Notes: a model not told the origin generated them from the sequence alone. A stretch of DNA of 64,000 bases from Jaltomata sinuosa (GCA_003996215.1 QJPP01007596.1:124001-188000), one strand, 5' to 3'; counted from the stretch's first letter, positions 44,351 through 57,050 are shown. Numbers and translations: made by a program.

Positions 44351-45658
44351 TTATTTTTTCCCTTTTAGATCAGAGTTGATCTTTTCAAGGTCAATGTACT
44401 CAAATTTTAAACTGATCAAGGAGGCCAGCAACTTATCTCTGTTCTTACTTAATTCTTGAAAATTATCAATAAAGGTCATCATTAGAGAGGACAGTTTTTT
44501 CTTAGAGAAGAGTTTTAACTTGTCCTTGAGATCAAGGGGACTTACCTCAGGTTCTTCAGTGTCTGACTCAGAGTCTGATTCATTGTCCTCCATGGCTATC
44601 AGTGTAACATCTTTTGTGTCCTCGTCTCCCGAGTGGTCTGAACCTGGTCCCCAAGCAGCATACATAGCTTTACCAGTATCCTTTTTCTTCTTTCTGCTAG
44701 CTTGCTCTTTTCTTTCCCCTTCAGCTCTCTCATTCTTCCATTCAATTTCCCACAAAGGAAAATCCTTGACTTGATGGTCAGTTTTTCCACACTTGAAGCA
44801 GCCACTATTTTGTCCCTTGTCTACATTCCTTTCTTTGCTTGGTGATGATTTCTTTTTTTCAAAATTTCCTGTCTTTTTGAAGAACTTTCTGAAGTTCCTG
44901 CTTATCAGCGCAATGTCATCATCATCCAACTCAGATTCATCACTTTCAGTTGCCTTAAGAGTAAGAGTTTTGTCTCTGCTTCCTTCACCTCTTTTAGTGC
45001 TCTCAATATTCCCTTCATAGGTCTTTAGATTGCCTATCAGTTCATCTAATGACTTGTTTGTCAGATCTTTTGCTTCTCTGATTGCAGTGACCTTGATTTC
45101 CCATGGTTTGGGCAGAGTCCTTAGAACTTTGTCAACCTGTTCCTCTGTGGTGTATATTTTCCCTAAGGACACCAATTCATTTACCACAGTGGTGAATCTA
45201 GTAATCATCTCCTTGAGAGTTTCACCATTCTTCATTTTGAAGGTTTCATACTCAGTGGAGAGTTTAGCAATTCTGAATTTCCTCACTTGAGTAGTGCCTT
45301 CATGAGCATTGACAAGCGTGTCCCAAATCTGTTTAGAAGTGGTGCAGCTGGAGATTCGATTGAACTCATCTGGTCCAAGTACACATACAAAAATGCACTT
45401 GACTTTGGCATTTTTCCCCAGTATCTTGAAATCTGCCTCGACAAATTGATCTTTTGGTTTGGGAATGTCCTTGTTTTTATTATCCTTGATCATTGGAAAT
45501 TTAGGACCATCAGTAACTCTGGTCCATAGTTCATAGTCCTCTGCCTGAAGAAAGTCTTCCATCCTAGCCTTCCACCATTGGTAGTATTGACCATTGAAGA
45601 GAGGTGGTATGTTGATGTGTTGTCCTTCACCGTGTCCAAGAGGAGGTGCAGAATTCAT
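44351..45658 (-). pseudogene. Sirevirus gag
   Basis: 435-codon frame starting 43 bp inside the primer site. N-terminal capsid-like region (PPLFNGQYYQWWKARMEDFL ... VLGPDEFNRISSCTTSKQIW), YETFKMKNGETLKEMITRF, then an acidic DESELDDDD stretch. The zinc knuckle CFKCGKTDHQVKDF has Phe in place of the last Cys. The frame ends at a TAA in a run of A at 44351; the coiled-coil part continues in another frame. Confidence 0.88.
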
Positions 45659-45701
45659 AGTGATCTTATCTTGAGTTATTAGACTCTTGTTAAGATAACG
45701 T

Positions 45702-45713
45702 GCTCTGATACCA
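45702..45713 (-). other. Primer-binding site of the Sirevirus
   Basis: Minus strand TGGTATCAGAGC, complementary to initiator tRNA-Met, two bases inside the 5' LTR. Confidence 0.93.
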
Positions 45714-45715
45714 AT

Positions 45716-46596
45716 TGTTAGAATGCTGACCCCCTAATTTGCCTAAGAAACAGGTTAAGCGATCTATTCCTTTGTCGAATACTTAAGTATAAAGCAGTAA
45801 AGAGAACACACGATATTATACGTGGAAAACTCCCCGCTCACAAAGAGCAAAAACCACGACCTACACCTCTGTAGGATTTAACCCAACTCCACTAAAACAA
45901 TGAGCCTCAATACAAGATTACAAACTCTGTAACCTAAGGAATTATAAACTCTAATTCCTAAAACACCACACAAACCTCCCCAGGTTTATGTGCCCACGTC
46001 CTCGAGTTATCCCAACTTGAAGACTAACTCCTATACCAGTTTATAACTCACTGGCACTAAGAAGGAATGATTACAACTCAATGAGAAACAATACAATTAA
46101 CTTGACTCAAGAGCAGTAAAGCATAGACTTAAGGAACACGTTCTTCAATCTGGTTTCTTGTATTGGCTTGCACTTAGATCTTCACTCAGAACTCTCTCAA
46201 ATATGAACTCTCTCAATTTGATTGTGTTCTACTTGTGACTCTCTTTGTAAGTGCGTGAAGTTTTTGTAAAACTTCTCTTGTATTTATGCTGAGAGCCCTC
46301 TCCTTGTTTTGGTTGATTTCCTTCCATATTTGGGAATCCTTATCCTTGTAGGATTTGTCAAGTCAATTTTCGCGATTTCTTTCCTTGTGGGATTCCTCCT
46401 TATGAAAGGAAACTTTGTGCAAGCTGGACTCTCCTCATAAACATGTTTTCTCCACACGCCTTTGCTCCTGTCTCCGTGTCATCTTCCTTCTCCTAATCCT
46501 AGTTGGATTCTGCTTCAGAGTAACAAGTCACAAATACATGTTCCCTGCATGTGTTCCACAACTTTGTCAATCTTCAAAATTTACCTTGATCCAACA
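45716..46596 (-). repeat. 5' LTR of the Sirevirus
   Basis: 881 bp; the pair to 36011-36888 at about 96% by eye. ATTAT duplication follows at 46597-46601. Confidence 0.93.
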
Positions 46597-46804
46597 ATTA
46601 TGTTGTTCGTGTCCAACGGTAACAAATTAAGCTTCGTATTGATCAATAAAAAAAACTTATAAAGCAGATTATTCATCAGTTTTAGTTACCAAAGAGCAAA
46701 AACAAAATAAAAAATGGAGATTCTAGATTACTATTTACTATATTATAAATATATAGCTAATGAAAAGAAAATTATACAGGTCGATCTTAACATAACTTTA
46801 AAGA

Positions 46805-47115
46805 GTTGTTTGGTTTGAAATACAGGTTATACTGAAATTAGTTATTTTGGTATTATTTTTTATTGGCTGTTTAATTTATTGTATTAAAAGTAATATGAGT
46901 TGCATAATTTTTAAGAATAAGTTGTTTATTTACAAAAATACTGTCCACCTTGTTTAGCTTTTTTATATTATTGATGTATAAAAAGGGGTTTGATGGAGGT
47001 ATCTTTGTTATTTTAATTATTTTATTTCAGAATTATTATTTCATTCAGAGGTAGGAATAACTTATTCTAGTACTAATTATTAATCTTGGGATAAGTTATC
47101 CCAAACTTTATAACC
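46805..47115. repeat. MITE-like inverted-repeat element
   Basis: GTTTGGTTTGAAATACAGGT on the left and GATAAGTTATCCCAAACTTT on the right, partly inverted; related in motifs to 11728-11975. No sure target duplication. Confidence 0.45.
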
Positions 47116-47199
47116 AAACAAAAGATTAAGGGACACTAAAAATTTATCCCAAAATTATCTCCTCATGTCCATCTATGTCCATCTTACCGAACATGTTCT

Positions 47200-48150
47200 A
47201 AAGAAATATCTTCTCTTCTATATATTAACATCTTGGTGAGAGTACTCTTAATTTAACCAGGATCCCAAATATAATTTGATATAACTCCAAAAAGCTCCTT
47301 TGCCATGGCCAGATTCATAACACAAATCTAAGTCAATTAGAATAAAGGAAGGTCAGAACGAGTTTCTTAAAATAGGTAATATTATTCACTTACTAATAAT
47401 CAAGTCACTTACGAGATTTAACTATTATAGATGAATATTAATCTTTGAATACAAGTATTAACTAGTAGTAAGTATTTTAATTAAACAATAACGAACATGC
47501 CATAACATTTAAAGAATATTAATAATAGTATATAATAAAATAATACTATTTTTGATGTACCGCTATTTTTGAGCAGTGAGTAGTGGTTTTCGTTTGGTTC
47601 TGATCAGTTGCTTACTGAAATATTGACTTTTTGGACTAATATATAGTCAGTATTTTGTCACTGAAAACTTCAATTGATCCCACCCAGCACACACTGCTCT
47701 GTCTGGTCAAATGGGTATTTGAAAATCCCAAGACAATAGTCAATAAGAGAGCTTAATATTTTTAGTCAGGCTGTTAAAATAATATTCACCCGTCTAGCCA
47801 TAATAGTTTATAATCATCGTTATTGTATATTCAAAGTAAGTAGAATAATAATAATAAATTCAATGCAATTTCATAAGTGAAGTTTGAGGAGGATTGCTCT
47901 GAAAGTGAAAAAAAAAAAGTTTGAGAAAAGTAATGTAGGCAGACCTTACTTATTTTGAGAAGATAAAAAGGTTGTTTCTGATAGATCCCTCAACTAAAAA
48001 CAGATGAAAACGACTACATTAACAACAAGGAGGAACAACAACAAGAAAATACAATAATCAAAGCTAAAAAATTAACTGATAGAAATAGAAATCTAGGAAT
48101 ATGAAAATACAACACTAATAATAATACTCCGGAAATGGGAAAGCAAAACA
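47200..48150. other. Intergenic DNA, nothing recognised
   Basis: AT-rich. A short AATGTAGGCAGACCTTACT near 47932 resembles the inverse of the TS SINE core but is too short to call. Confidence 0.4.
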
Positions 48151-48159
48151 CTCGACTAT

Positions 48160-48640
48160 CTACTAATCTTATATTATCCTATATAATCTTCGACCTCCAC
48201 TACACCCTCCTATTAAGGGTCATACATCGGCGAGTTGACGTTGCACCATATCATGCCTAATTACCTCACCCTTATACTTCTTAGATCTACTTCTACCCTC
48301 CTCAAGTCCTCTACGTCCCTCTAACACCTACTTACGGGGGCACTCACACATCTCTTCTTCACATGCTCGAACCATCTCAACCTCACTTTCCGCCCTTTTT
48401 ATCCTCCACGGGAGCCATGCCCACCTTGACCCGTATATCTTCATTCCTAATCTTATCTTTCTTGATATGCCCACATATCCATCAAGTATTGGAGGCACGT
48501 TCTTATTACATAGGATACTAGTACGAACCTTCATTTCATCCACTCTGCCCCAATACGATGCGTGATATCCTCCTAAATCTCCATTACCTTGAATTACTGA
48601 CCTTAAATACTTGAAACTTATCCTCTAGGGGATGACCTGA
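48160..48640 (-). pseudogene. LINE (RTE-like) reverse transcriptase C-terminal relic
   Basis: On the minus strand, in shifting frames, FKYL(R)SVIQGNG, CNKNVPP, DKIRNEDI-like and RLRWFEHVKKR-like blocks follow in the order seen in the C-terminal end of plant RTE-type LINE polymerases. A stretch between the NKNVPP block and the HTR-like block is deleted. Only a 71-codon frame survives (48328-48543). Confidence 0.65.
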
Positions 48641-48649
48641 GTGTCAAGT

Positions 48650-49590
48650 GTGACATCCACGTTCGTTTCATTGACATTTCACTGAACTTGTGTCACTCTA
48701 ATACTCGATTTTAGTTCTGCTCAACTTGAAACTTTTTAACTTCAAAATCTTTCTTCAAACCTCCAGCCTCGCGTTAACACCTCATAACATTAATTATACA
48801 CTACATATACTGACTGAATTTTGAAAAAAGTGAAGATTATGGTCATTTTGTACCGTGGCAACCAGTAGTAATAGTGGTGACCTTGGGACAACACAAAAGC
48901 TAGTGAAAGAACAGCTTATTCTTAGTTATTTAAAGGAAGACTAGAGAAGAGAGTTTTAACCATTTAGCAGGTAGACAAAGATAAATCTTTTCCTTTAATT
49001 ATTCCACCCCAAAAGATAAAGTTAATTTGTAACACGAAAATGATTAGGCAAATGTGCATAATGTACAGACGTACAGCTTTTGAGTGGCAGAAAGAAAGAA
49101 AGAGAAACATAAGATGGATAGATATAGTAAGGATATGTTTTGTACTTGTGAATGTACATATAATTGAGGAGACAATAGACATATGGACCTGTCATTTCTA
49201 ACTTTGCCGTTGTTACTTGTGGCCTTATATATGTATGCCAAGTGCCGGACACTAGGAGCCAAATTCCCCTAACATTATATATGGCTGCTACTTTAACTTA
49301 TGCACCCTAGCTCATAATATAAAGCATTTTTACATCGTTTTGTTTTATTTTCTAGGTAATTAAATGTTATATAGCTTGTAATATTAGAGTAATTATTTAA
49401 GGAATAGGTATTACAGTTAAAATAACTATTGAGTATCATGGCTGAAATGTTTTGGTATTATCGCTGCTGAATTAGTTGAAGGGGTATCACTGCTGAAATA
49501 GTTTGGATATTACCGTTGAAATAACTAAGAGGTGTGTTTGTTCTGTAAAAGGAATACGATATTTTCGAATAAGTGTTTGTTTCAACTGTT
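48650..49590. other. Intergenic DNA, nothing recognised
   Basis: No gene-like frame or RNA. Overlapping minus-strand frames near 49000-49260 are unrelated to any family I know. 49430-49520 has GCTGAAAT(A/G)GTTTGG-like repeats (three imperfect units). Confidence 0.4.
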
Positions 49591-49604
49591 TATGTCTCTA
49601 TAAA

Positions 49605-49757
49605 TAGAGACGTCAATTACTCCATATCGATCACTTTAAATTCAACTGGTATATATAGAGACGTTAATTACTCTGTATGAGTCACTTTTAATTCAACTGG
49701 TATATATAGAGACATCAATTACTCCGTATGAGTCACTTTTAATTCAACTGGTAATAG
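49605..49757. repeat. Three 51-bp tandem units
   Basis: Units begin TAGAGACGTCAATTACTC, TAGAGACGTTAATTACTC and TAGAGACATCAATTACTC at 49605, 49656 and 49707, each ending TTCAACTGGTA. The first is preceded by TCTCTATAAATAGAGA, a near-palindrome that also fits a TATA box. Confidence 0.9.
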
Positions 49758-50149
49758 ATTTGTTGTATCTGAAAGAAGTGTTGTTCAATAACCCCATAGA
49801 CAGACAATTACTCTTTTGAGACAATGATAATACCATGCATCAAGCATTTTCTTTCTATTCTCTTCGTCTATTTTCTATCATTAAATTCGTTTGCTATTAA
49901 TACTTATGTTTAATTATTTTTTAGAAGATTTAATAATTCGAGAATATGGAAAATAGGTGAGAGTTGCCTCAACCTTAGACGGATCAAATAAAAAAACGAG
50001 TTATGAATTAATTAGCCCGCTTAAACCATGCTAGGGTCTAAATAAGTTTGTTTGATAATTCAATCCGTCCAATATTACCTACTTACCGTCCTTTAATTTG
50101 CATTTCTTATTAATAAATGTGAAAGCTAATGTAATTTTTTCAAATTATA

Positions 50150-50572
50150 AATTTATGAAGGGAAAACATCAAGGAGTGCAAAAAAGACTTCTCCATGTAA
50201 AATTGTAAATTCTAGAGCATTTTATACACCTTGTAGTTGTCATAATTTAAATTTGGTACTTTGTGACATGGCTAATTCTTGTACGAAAGCTATATCATTC
50301 TTTGGAGTGATACAACGTATATATACACTATTTGCTTCTTCTACTAAGCGATGGAAAATTTTAAAAGTTTTTGTACCCAATCTAACTCTTAAATCATTGT
50401 CATCGACTCGTTGAGAAAGTCGTTATTGAAAGTACTAAAGCAGTAAGATTTCAAGCACCAAAAATAAGAAATGCTTTATTAAAACTAGAAGAAGTTAGTG
50501 AGGATCCAAAAACTAAAAGTGAAGCTACTTATTTAGCAACATATGAGTTTGAAAATTTTGAATTTTTATAAG
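50150..50572 (+). pseudogene. hAT-like transposase relic (zinc-finger MYM / DUF4371 type)
   Basis: Translating around stops: GKHQGVQKRLL from 50161, then CSCHNLNLVLCDMANSC in a second frame from 50208, RWKILKVFVPNLTLKSLSST, a TGA at the position where the family has Trp (STRWESR), then in another frame KAVRFQAPKIRNAL, SEDPKTKSEA and LATYEFENFEF up to a stop at 50572. These blocks follow the order of plant TTF-type/DUF4371 proteins related to hAT transposases. At least two frameshifts and one nonsense codon; only the middle of the protein is here. Confidence 0.8.
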
Positions 50573-50809
50573 TTCTAAATTTGCATGATTTCAAATCTCC
50601 AAACTTGATTTTAAATGTTTGATTTTGGGTTGCATTTTGATTCATTTTGGACATGGATCAAGTCAATAAAAGGATCATACTCCAACCCGTTAGAACCTAG
50701 ACAAACTAAACTATAGAAAAAGCTAATATTATTATTATCACACTACTGATATTATCGCATCTTAAGTTAATATTATTATTTTCACACTACTGATAATATC
50801 GCATCTTAT

Positions 50810-51059
50810 ATTCTTACCGTCCCAATTTAGGTTAAAAAAAAAATAATTAATCCGTTACAAAAAGAATGATATCATTTTATAATTATATAATAGAGTAATA
50901 ATTTAACAATTCAGATTACTTCTCATTTTATTTTTAATGAGATACTTTATAACCACAGAAATTTCTATGACTTAATTTAGATCTCGTATTTAAAAAAAAA
51001 ATTCTTTTAAATTTATGTCTAATCAAACACCTTCAAGTAAATTGAGACTGACGGAATAC
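50810..51059. mobile_element. Stowaway-like MITE, diverged
   Basis: Left TACCGTCCCAATTTAGGTTA; reverse complement of right end TATTCCGTCAGTCTCAATTT. Confidence 0.5.
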
Positions 51060-51062
51060 TAA

Positions 51063-52470
51063 CAATGTATCTAAGTTGGTGATTCTTCTCCTTTCTCTGA
51101 TAAGATGCATGCATGCTAGCTCCATCACCAACAGCAGCTATCCATCAGCCTGCTCAGGCCATTCCTTTATCCTAGAGCAATTCATCAAGTGAAATGACAT
51201 TTCATAGCCGCCTGACATTGAGGCAAATTTAGAATTTAAATTTTATAAATTTAATTTTAAAATTTTTAGTATTGAACTCATTATATTTTAAAGTTATAGC
51301 CCGTTTTAATTTATATGATATAATTTGATTTAGTATGAAGTTATATCAATATATTCCCAATTTACAGTGTTACAAAACTAACCTTAAAATATATGATTTT
51401 TTAAATAGAAAAGTACACTTCTGTAGACTTTTTACAAAAAAAAAATGGAAGTCAACATGGGTAAAATATTAATAGTATCATTAATCATTTGTCAAATAAG
51501 AAATTGTGTCAGCCGATTAAAAAAAGAAAGTGTGTCACGTAAATTATGATAGATGAAATATTTATTGAAATTTTAGAGGAATATTCTTACACATAAATTT
51601 GTATTTCACGTCCAAAATGCTAAATTCATGTGAACCTGATAACATAATGTTACATCTGCCCGTGATTCATCTGTACTTACCCATAACACATGGAACAAAT
51701 GCATATTGATTTCTTACAAGTGTGTATGATTTAATTTCCACTGCACATTGTCTTGGGGACCATCCATTTCCTCTGCACTCAGCAGTCATATCCTAAAATA
51801 ACTCTAATATTGCCTCTGATTTTAGCAATGTTTATACACTTATATATATATATATATGGGCGTTTCGTGTCTCTACTAAATATGGCTAAACTTTCAATCG
51901 GTTTGTCACATATTCCATATTTGTGGTTGAAATGTGCTAGTTTTTCGAATTGGAACGCAACATTATATTGCAAGCTTTTTGTTGATGTGATTAAAGGAGA
52001 AAATGTAGCTTTAAAGGTATCGGGCTCGTCTGAACTCAGCACTTTCGAGGCGCATTACAAATTTATATACAAAAAATTTACTAAAATTGCAAATATGAAC
52101 TCATAACTTTTAAGATATGATGGATTCAATGTTAAGAACCTTAAAAGCTGAATTCATATAAATTCTGAATACGCCTATGTGATTAATGCATGAAAACATG
52201 AAGGCTTTTTTTATATATGCAAAGCTGACACGCCCATGAAAGCTTAATCACAGCCTTTCTGCGAAAAAATAAAAACAAATAAGGGTTGGTTTGGTTTAGG
52301 ATTAAGTTATATACGAATTAAGTATAATATAAGGATTAGTAATACTGAAATGGTGCGTAGAGAAATGTTTTCTTTTTATGGTCATTTTGTTCGTTGCTAA
52401 AAATGGGACTTATAGGATAAAATATTAGTTTATTTTATTGAATTAACGGGTAACTACCACATTTCAACGG
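51063..52470. other. Intergenic DNA, no gene recognised
   Basis: The longest frame (51753-52106, +, 117 codons) overlaps an antisense frame and has no recognised family. A short TA run is at 51842-51857. 52280-52360 resembles one edge of the GTTTGGTTT-type MITE. Confidence 0.4.
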
Positions 52471-52479
52471 AAGAATATA

Positions 52480-53533
52480 CGGAGAAGGGTCAAATCTATC
52501 CCTGTACTATCGAAAATGATTTAAATATACCTTTCGTTATACTTTGGGTTCAAATATACTCTTTTTGTTATACTTTGGGTCCAAATATACCCCCGTACTA
52601 TTAGAAATAGTTTAAATATACCCCTTGTTATACTTTCAGTCCAAATATACCCCTCCCGATATACTTTAGGTCCAAATATATCCCTCCCACTAAACTTTTA
52701 TGCTGATTTATCCTTATTTTTGACACTCACCCACTTAAACCATCTCAATTCCCTCTACTTTAAGTTCTTTTCTTTTCTTGCAGTCTTCTATTTTCTTTTC
52801 TTCTCTTTTTTAATGATCCGCTTCTTATGAATCCGGCCTCTTTAAAGTCTTTGATCCACCTATTGTTGAATACTTTTCCGTTGACATTAATGATCCGTTT
52901 ATCAGATATTAAATTTTTTTCCTGCATTTATATATGACAATTTTGCTTAGCTGATTATTTCAAGTATAAGTTTTAACATATGATAATAGACCAAAAGATG
53001 ATTGCAGAAAGAAAATATTTTTTCTTATATATCGAAACTTTAAATTTTCTCTGTAATGAAGTTTATTCACCGTGAGGCCAAAAAAGGTTTAGATGACAGG
53101 GGTATAAATTGTGAATATATGTGTTATTTTTTGTATGAATTGAGAGAGTGGTCTGGAGATGAATTAAATAGGTGAGTTTGTAAAGTGAATCGCGCAAATA
53201 TTTACATTTGGTGATGATTTATTTTGAAGCTCATCATCATGTGTCCATTTGTAAAAAAAAAAAGAAGGTAAATCGCCTTTATAAAAAAAAGGAGAGGAAG
53301 GGGGTTAAATCAGCATAAAAGTATAATGAGAGGTATATTTGGATCCAAAATATATCTGGAGCGGTATATTTGGACCCTAAGTATAACGAAGGGTATATTT
53401 GAACCATTTCTAATAGTACATGGGTATATTTGGACCTAAAGTATAACAAAAAGGGTATATTTGGACACAAAGTATAACGAAGGGTATATTTAAACCATTT
53501 CTAATTGTACAGGGGTATATTTGACCATTTTCC
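52480..53533. mobile_element. Mutator-type foldback MITE, 10-bp target duplication GAAGAATATA
   Basis: Left CGGAGAAGGGTCAAATCTAT; reverse complement of right end GGAAAATGGTCAAATATACC. The arms are built of repeated ~30-bp units (TATACTTTGGGTCCAAATAT and relatives), about five per arm. GAAGAATATA is at 52470-52479 and 53534-53543. The centre (52720-53270) has no recognised coding content. Confidence 0.88.
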
Positions 53534-53544
53534 GAAGAATATAT

Positions 53545-55590
53545 TGTAAGAGTATTTATCTAAATTTTCTTTCATTTATTATTCTCACTTAAAGGACTCC
53601 TTTAACTAATATACTTCACTAATTTGGAAAATTAACAGGTAAATTTTCACCCGTCTAATAGTAATTGTTTGTAATTGTCGTAGTATATGCACATATACAG
53701 ATTAAAATTTATTAAAAAAAAATGAGATTATTATTTATTGTAATTTTTATTGACTGTTGTGTAGTGTAAAAATTATAATTGGTTTATGGGGGCAATAATG
53801 TAGACTACAATCACTACATTATGTAGTGCAAAAGACAAAAATGTTCTGAAAAGGAAAGCATGGTGTATGGGTCTTTTTTCAATATTAGTTTAAGGGAGCT
53901 ATCTAAAATTGCTAAAAGCTTTCATGTTTTGAAAAGGATAAGATCAACTTAAATTGACAAGTCTTTTTATCCCATCCAATTCATTTCTGTCATCTGTGTA
54001 TAATTTTGTCTAGTGTATGATCAATTAGCAAATGTGGATTGATGATTTAAAGTGAGTGGATATCAATTGATTTGTTTAAATTTGTGCCTCAAGATCTTAA
54101 GGTATTGAAATCGGGATGAATATGATGTTATTATATGAAATATATTTACATAATATAAGTTGAAAATAATATATTCAATCAAACGTTCAATACCTTGTTT
54201 TTACATTTTAATTCTTTTTTAGTGAAAATTTTGATTCAGACAATATTTATCATTACTGGTTTCACGAAAAGATATACATGTAACTCATAATAGTTTTGGT
54301 GGGATGATTGAGATTTTTTCACCTTTAATTAGAGGTTTTGATTTTGAATCTTTGGAATGACAAAAAGTATGTTTGGAATATTATCTCTAAAAATAATTGG
54401 GTCATTCCCACAAATACTCTATTTTGAGATGGTTTTTAATTTTTGTCTCTCAAATTATTGGTCTTTAATTTTTATCCTTCAAGGCTTTAAGTAAAAAAAA
54501 AGGCAAAAATACCCCTGCAACAAAAAAAAATAAGAAATCGCGAAACATAAGTAATTTATATATGTTTCAGGCATAAGTTATGCCTCAAGACAAAAATATT
54601 AAGTCAAGACACAAGTTATGCTTGAAGACAAGAAATTAAGCCTAAGACATAAATTTAATGACCCAAATTATATCCCCAGACAGTATAAATTCGATGACAC
54701 AAATTATGTAGTGGTAAAAGTTCTCTAAAAATTTTACCATGTGAATCATAATTATGTCACAAGGCAAACCCTTCTCTGAAAAATTTTGTGTGTGAAATTA
54801 CTTATGCATAACGAATTTAAGTTATATATAAAAATATTTTAATTCACAAATTATCATTAAATAAATATTAAAAACAAAAATTTAAGATTACAAATTTGAG
54901 AGATAAAAATTAGGAAAAAAGACAGTTGGTGGCCAAAAATAAAAATAATGGCTCAATTTAATTTATTAGACAGGTCCATTTTATTTTCATTTTGTAACCT
55001 ATCGGCTATTATTAGTCTCAATGTGTAGCTTTTATGTTGTGTACCTTCTTCTTTGTTATTTTTTTTCTTCAAAATGACTTTTTCCTCTATTTTTTAAAAT
55101 ATTTATACACTATCATTGCATCTACTCCAAATTTTCTTCTTTCTTCTTCTCTGTTATAAGCTCGACATGCTTTAATGGTGCTTCATTTGAATTAAAATAA
55201 TTTAATTTTAGATATTATTTTGATTGTTGCTTTGATGCTAGTTATAACTGATTTAGCAACGACTATAGACCATTTTAATGGTGAAAAATGATGGTAAAAT
55301 GGTGTTGAAGGAGCCAGCCGACATTAATGGTGTATGGGTTGGTTACATTTCCTATTTTTTATGGAGCTTTAAATGGTGTTTGTGGAGTGATGAAAATGAT
55401 GAAGATGGCAGAAAAATTATTATTTTTTCGTGGTGGAATATGAATGGTGATTTCAGGGACGATGAAGGTTTCGATCTCTAATTGTTGTCTTCAAGAAATA
55501 TTCTCAAAACATGTATTATATGTGTATAATAATTGTATAATATGTATATAATTAGTGAGTATTTATACATTTATTATACATAAAATATAT
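53545..55590. other. AT-rich intergenic DNA with one possible decayed foldback
   Basis: 54400-54480 and 54890-54950 carry partly inverted sequences (TTTTTGTCTCTCAAATTATT versus AATTTGAGAGATAAAAATTA), perhaps the arms of another small foldback. No gene-like frame. Confidence 0.35.
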
Positions 55591-57050
55591 AAAGGATAAG
55601 GACAAAAAAAGTCACTCGATGAAAAATAATTTAAATCAAATGACCTCCGAATTAGATTTGTCAAATTATGTCATTTTGTTGACTTTTCAACGCCACATTT
55701 TTTCCTTTTTACTTGTTTGTTGCTTTATTCTTTCTTTCTTTCTTTTTTTTTTTTTTGCTTTTTTTAAAATTTTTTATTGTAATTATTTATTTTTGAAAAA
55801 ATCACTGTTCTTTTTTTTCTGTTTTTCTTTATTTTTATTTTTCACTACTTTTAAAAAAAATTCTCTTTTTTTTTAACAATCAAATAAAAAAGAGAGTATT
55901 TTTTTTAATACAATCAAAAAAAAATAGTGTATTTTTTCAATACAATCAAAAAAGAGCAAAAAATATTTTTCTCTTTTATTTTTTAACAATCAAATAAAAA
56001 AAATTCACAGTTTTTTTAATACAATAATAGTATAATTTCTATACACATCTTATACAGATACATATTCTACACAACAATGTTATAATTTTGTACACATTTT
56101 ATATAGATACATATTCTATACAACAATTTTACAGTTTCTATACACATTCTGCACAGTTTCTATACACATCTTATACACTTTCTATATAAATCTTACACAG
56201 ATACCTATTTTATATAATTACTATACAGTTTCGATACACATTTTATACAATTTTTATATATATTTTGTTCAGATACATATTTTATACAATATCTATACAA
56301 TTTTTATATACATCTTGTGTAATTTTTATACATATATCTTATATAGGTACATATTCTATACAATAATTATATAATTTTTATAAAAATGCATTTAATTTTT
56401 ATTTTTTTATTTTATAAAAAAGCAGATATTTTAGCGAAAAAAAATTAAATAAGGACCTAAATGACCCAAATTATGAAATGGCCAATATGTAGTATTTTTT
56501 TGACCGACAGGCCATGTATTGTCTAATGGCACAAACATGAGCCATTATTTTTTTAAAGTGTCAGTCCATGTCCTTTTCTCAATATATAATGATGATACAT
56601 TTTCTTATGTAATACATATTTTATACAATAGTGATACAGTTTCTCTATGTATGATACATTTTCTATACATATATAGTAGGAATACAATTTTTATACGTAT
56701 ACTAGAAATAGTTATAAACAGTAATGATACAATAACGATATAATTTCTTTTTTATGTATGATACATTTTTCATACATATACCGTATACATATTCTATACA
56801 AATACGATAGGGATATACATTTTATACAATAATGATACTGTTTATACGGATGATACATTTTCTATTCATATGCAGTAATAATACACTTTATATATAACAA
56901 TGATACAATTTCTATGCATATGCTGAAATTAGTTGAAAAAAAATTACGAAATAAAATTATTTTAAAAAGACTAAAAAGTGTTTTTTAAATTTCTTGGGTC
57001 ATCTGATGTTAATAATTTTACCCGGATGATCATTTATATCCTTCCCCCTA
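55590..57050. mobile_element. Probable large foldback element with TATACA-rich interior
   Basis: The left edge (GGATAAGGACAAAAAAAGTC, then AATCAAATGACC) resembles the inverse of the right edge (AGGATATAAATGATCATCCG, then CATCAGATGACC). Interior 56020-56930 is a degenerate array of units such as TATACAATTTTTATACACAT. No clear target duplication, so the borders are approximate. Confidence 0.5.

Larger units (their letters stand above)
36011..46596 (-). mobile_element. Sirevirus (Ty1-copia) retrotransposon, 10.6 kb, inactive
   Basis: LTRs at 36011-36888 and 45716-46596 (TGTTAG...CCAACA), 5-bp duplication ATTAT at 36006-36010 and 46597-46601, tRNA-Met primer site at 45702-45713, polypurine tract beside the left LTR. 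Gene order on the minus strand is gag, protease, integrase, reverse transcriptase, RNase H (Ty1-copia order), then an extra envelope-like gene, which with the GTCATCATCAAAAAAG motif at the polypurine tract is typical of Sireviruses. I count 17 substitutions in the first ~410 aligned LTR bases, about 96% identity, so it is not a recent insertion. All genes carry stops or frameshifts, and a solo LTR is nested at 38781-39425. Confidence 0.93.
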
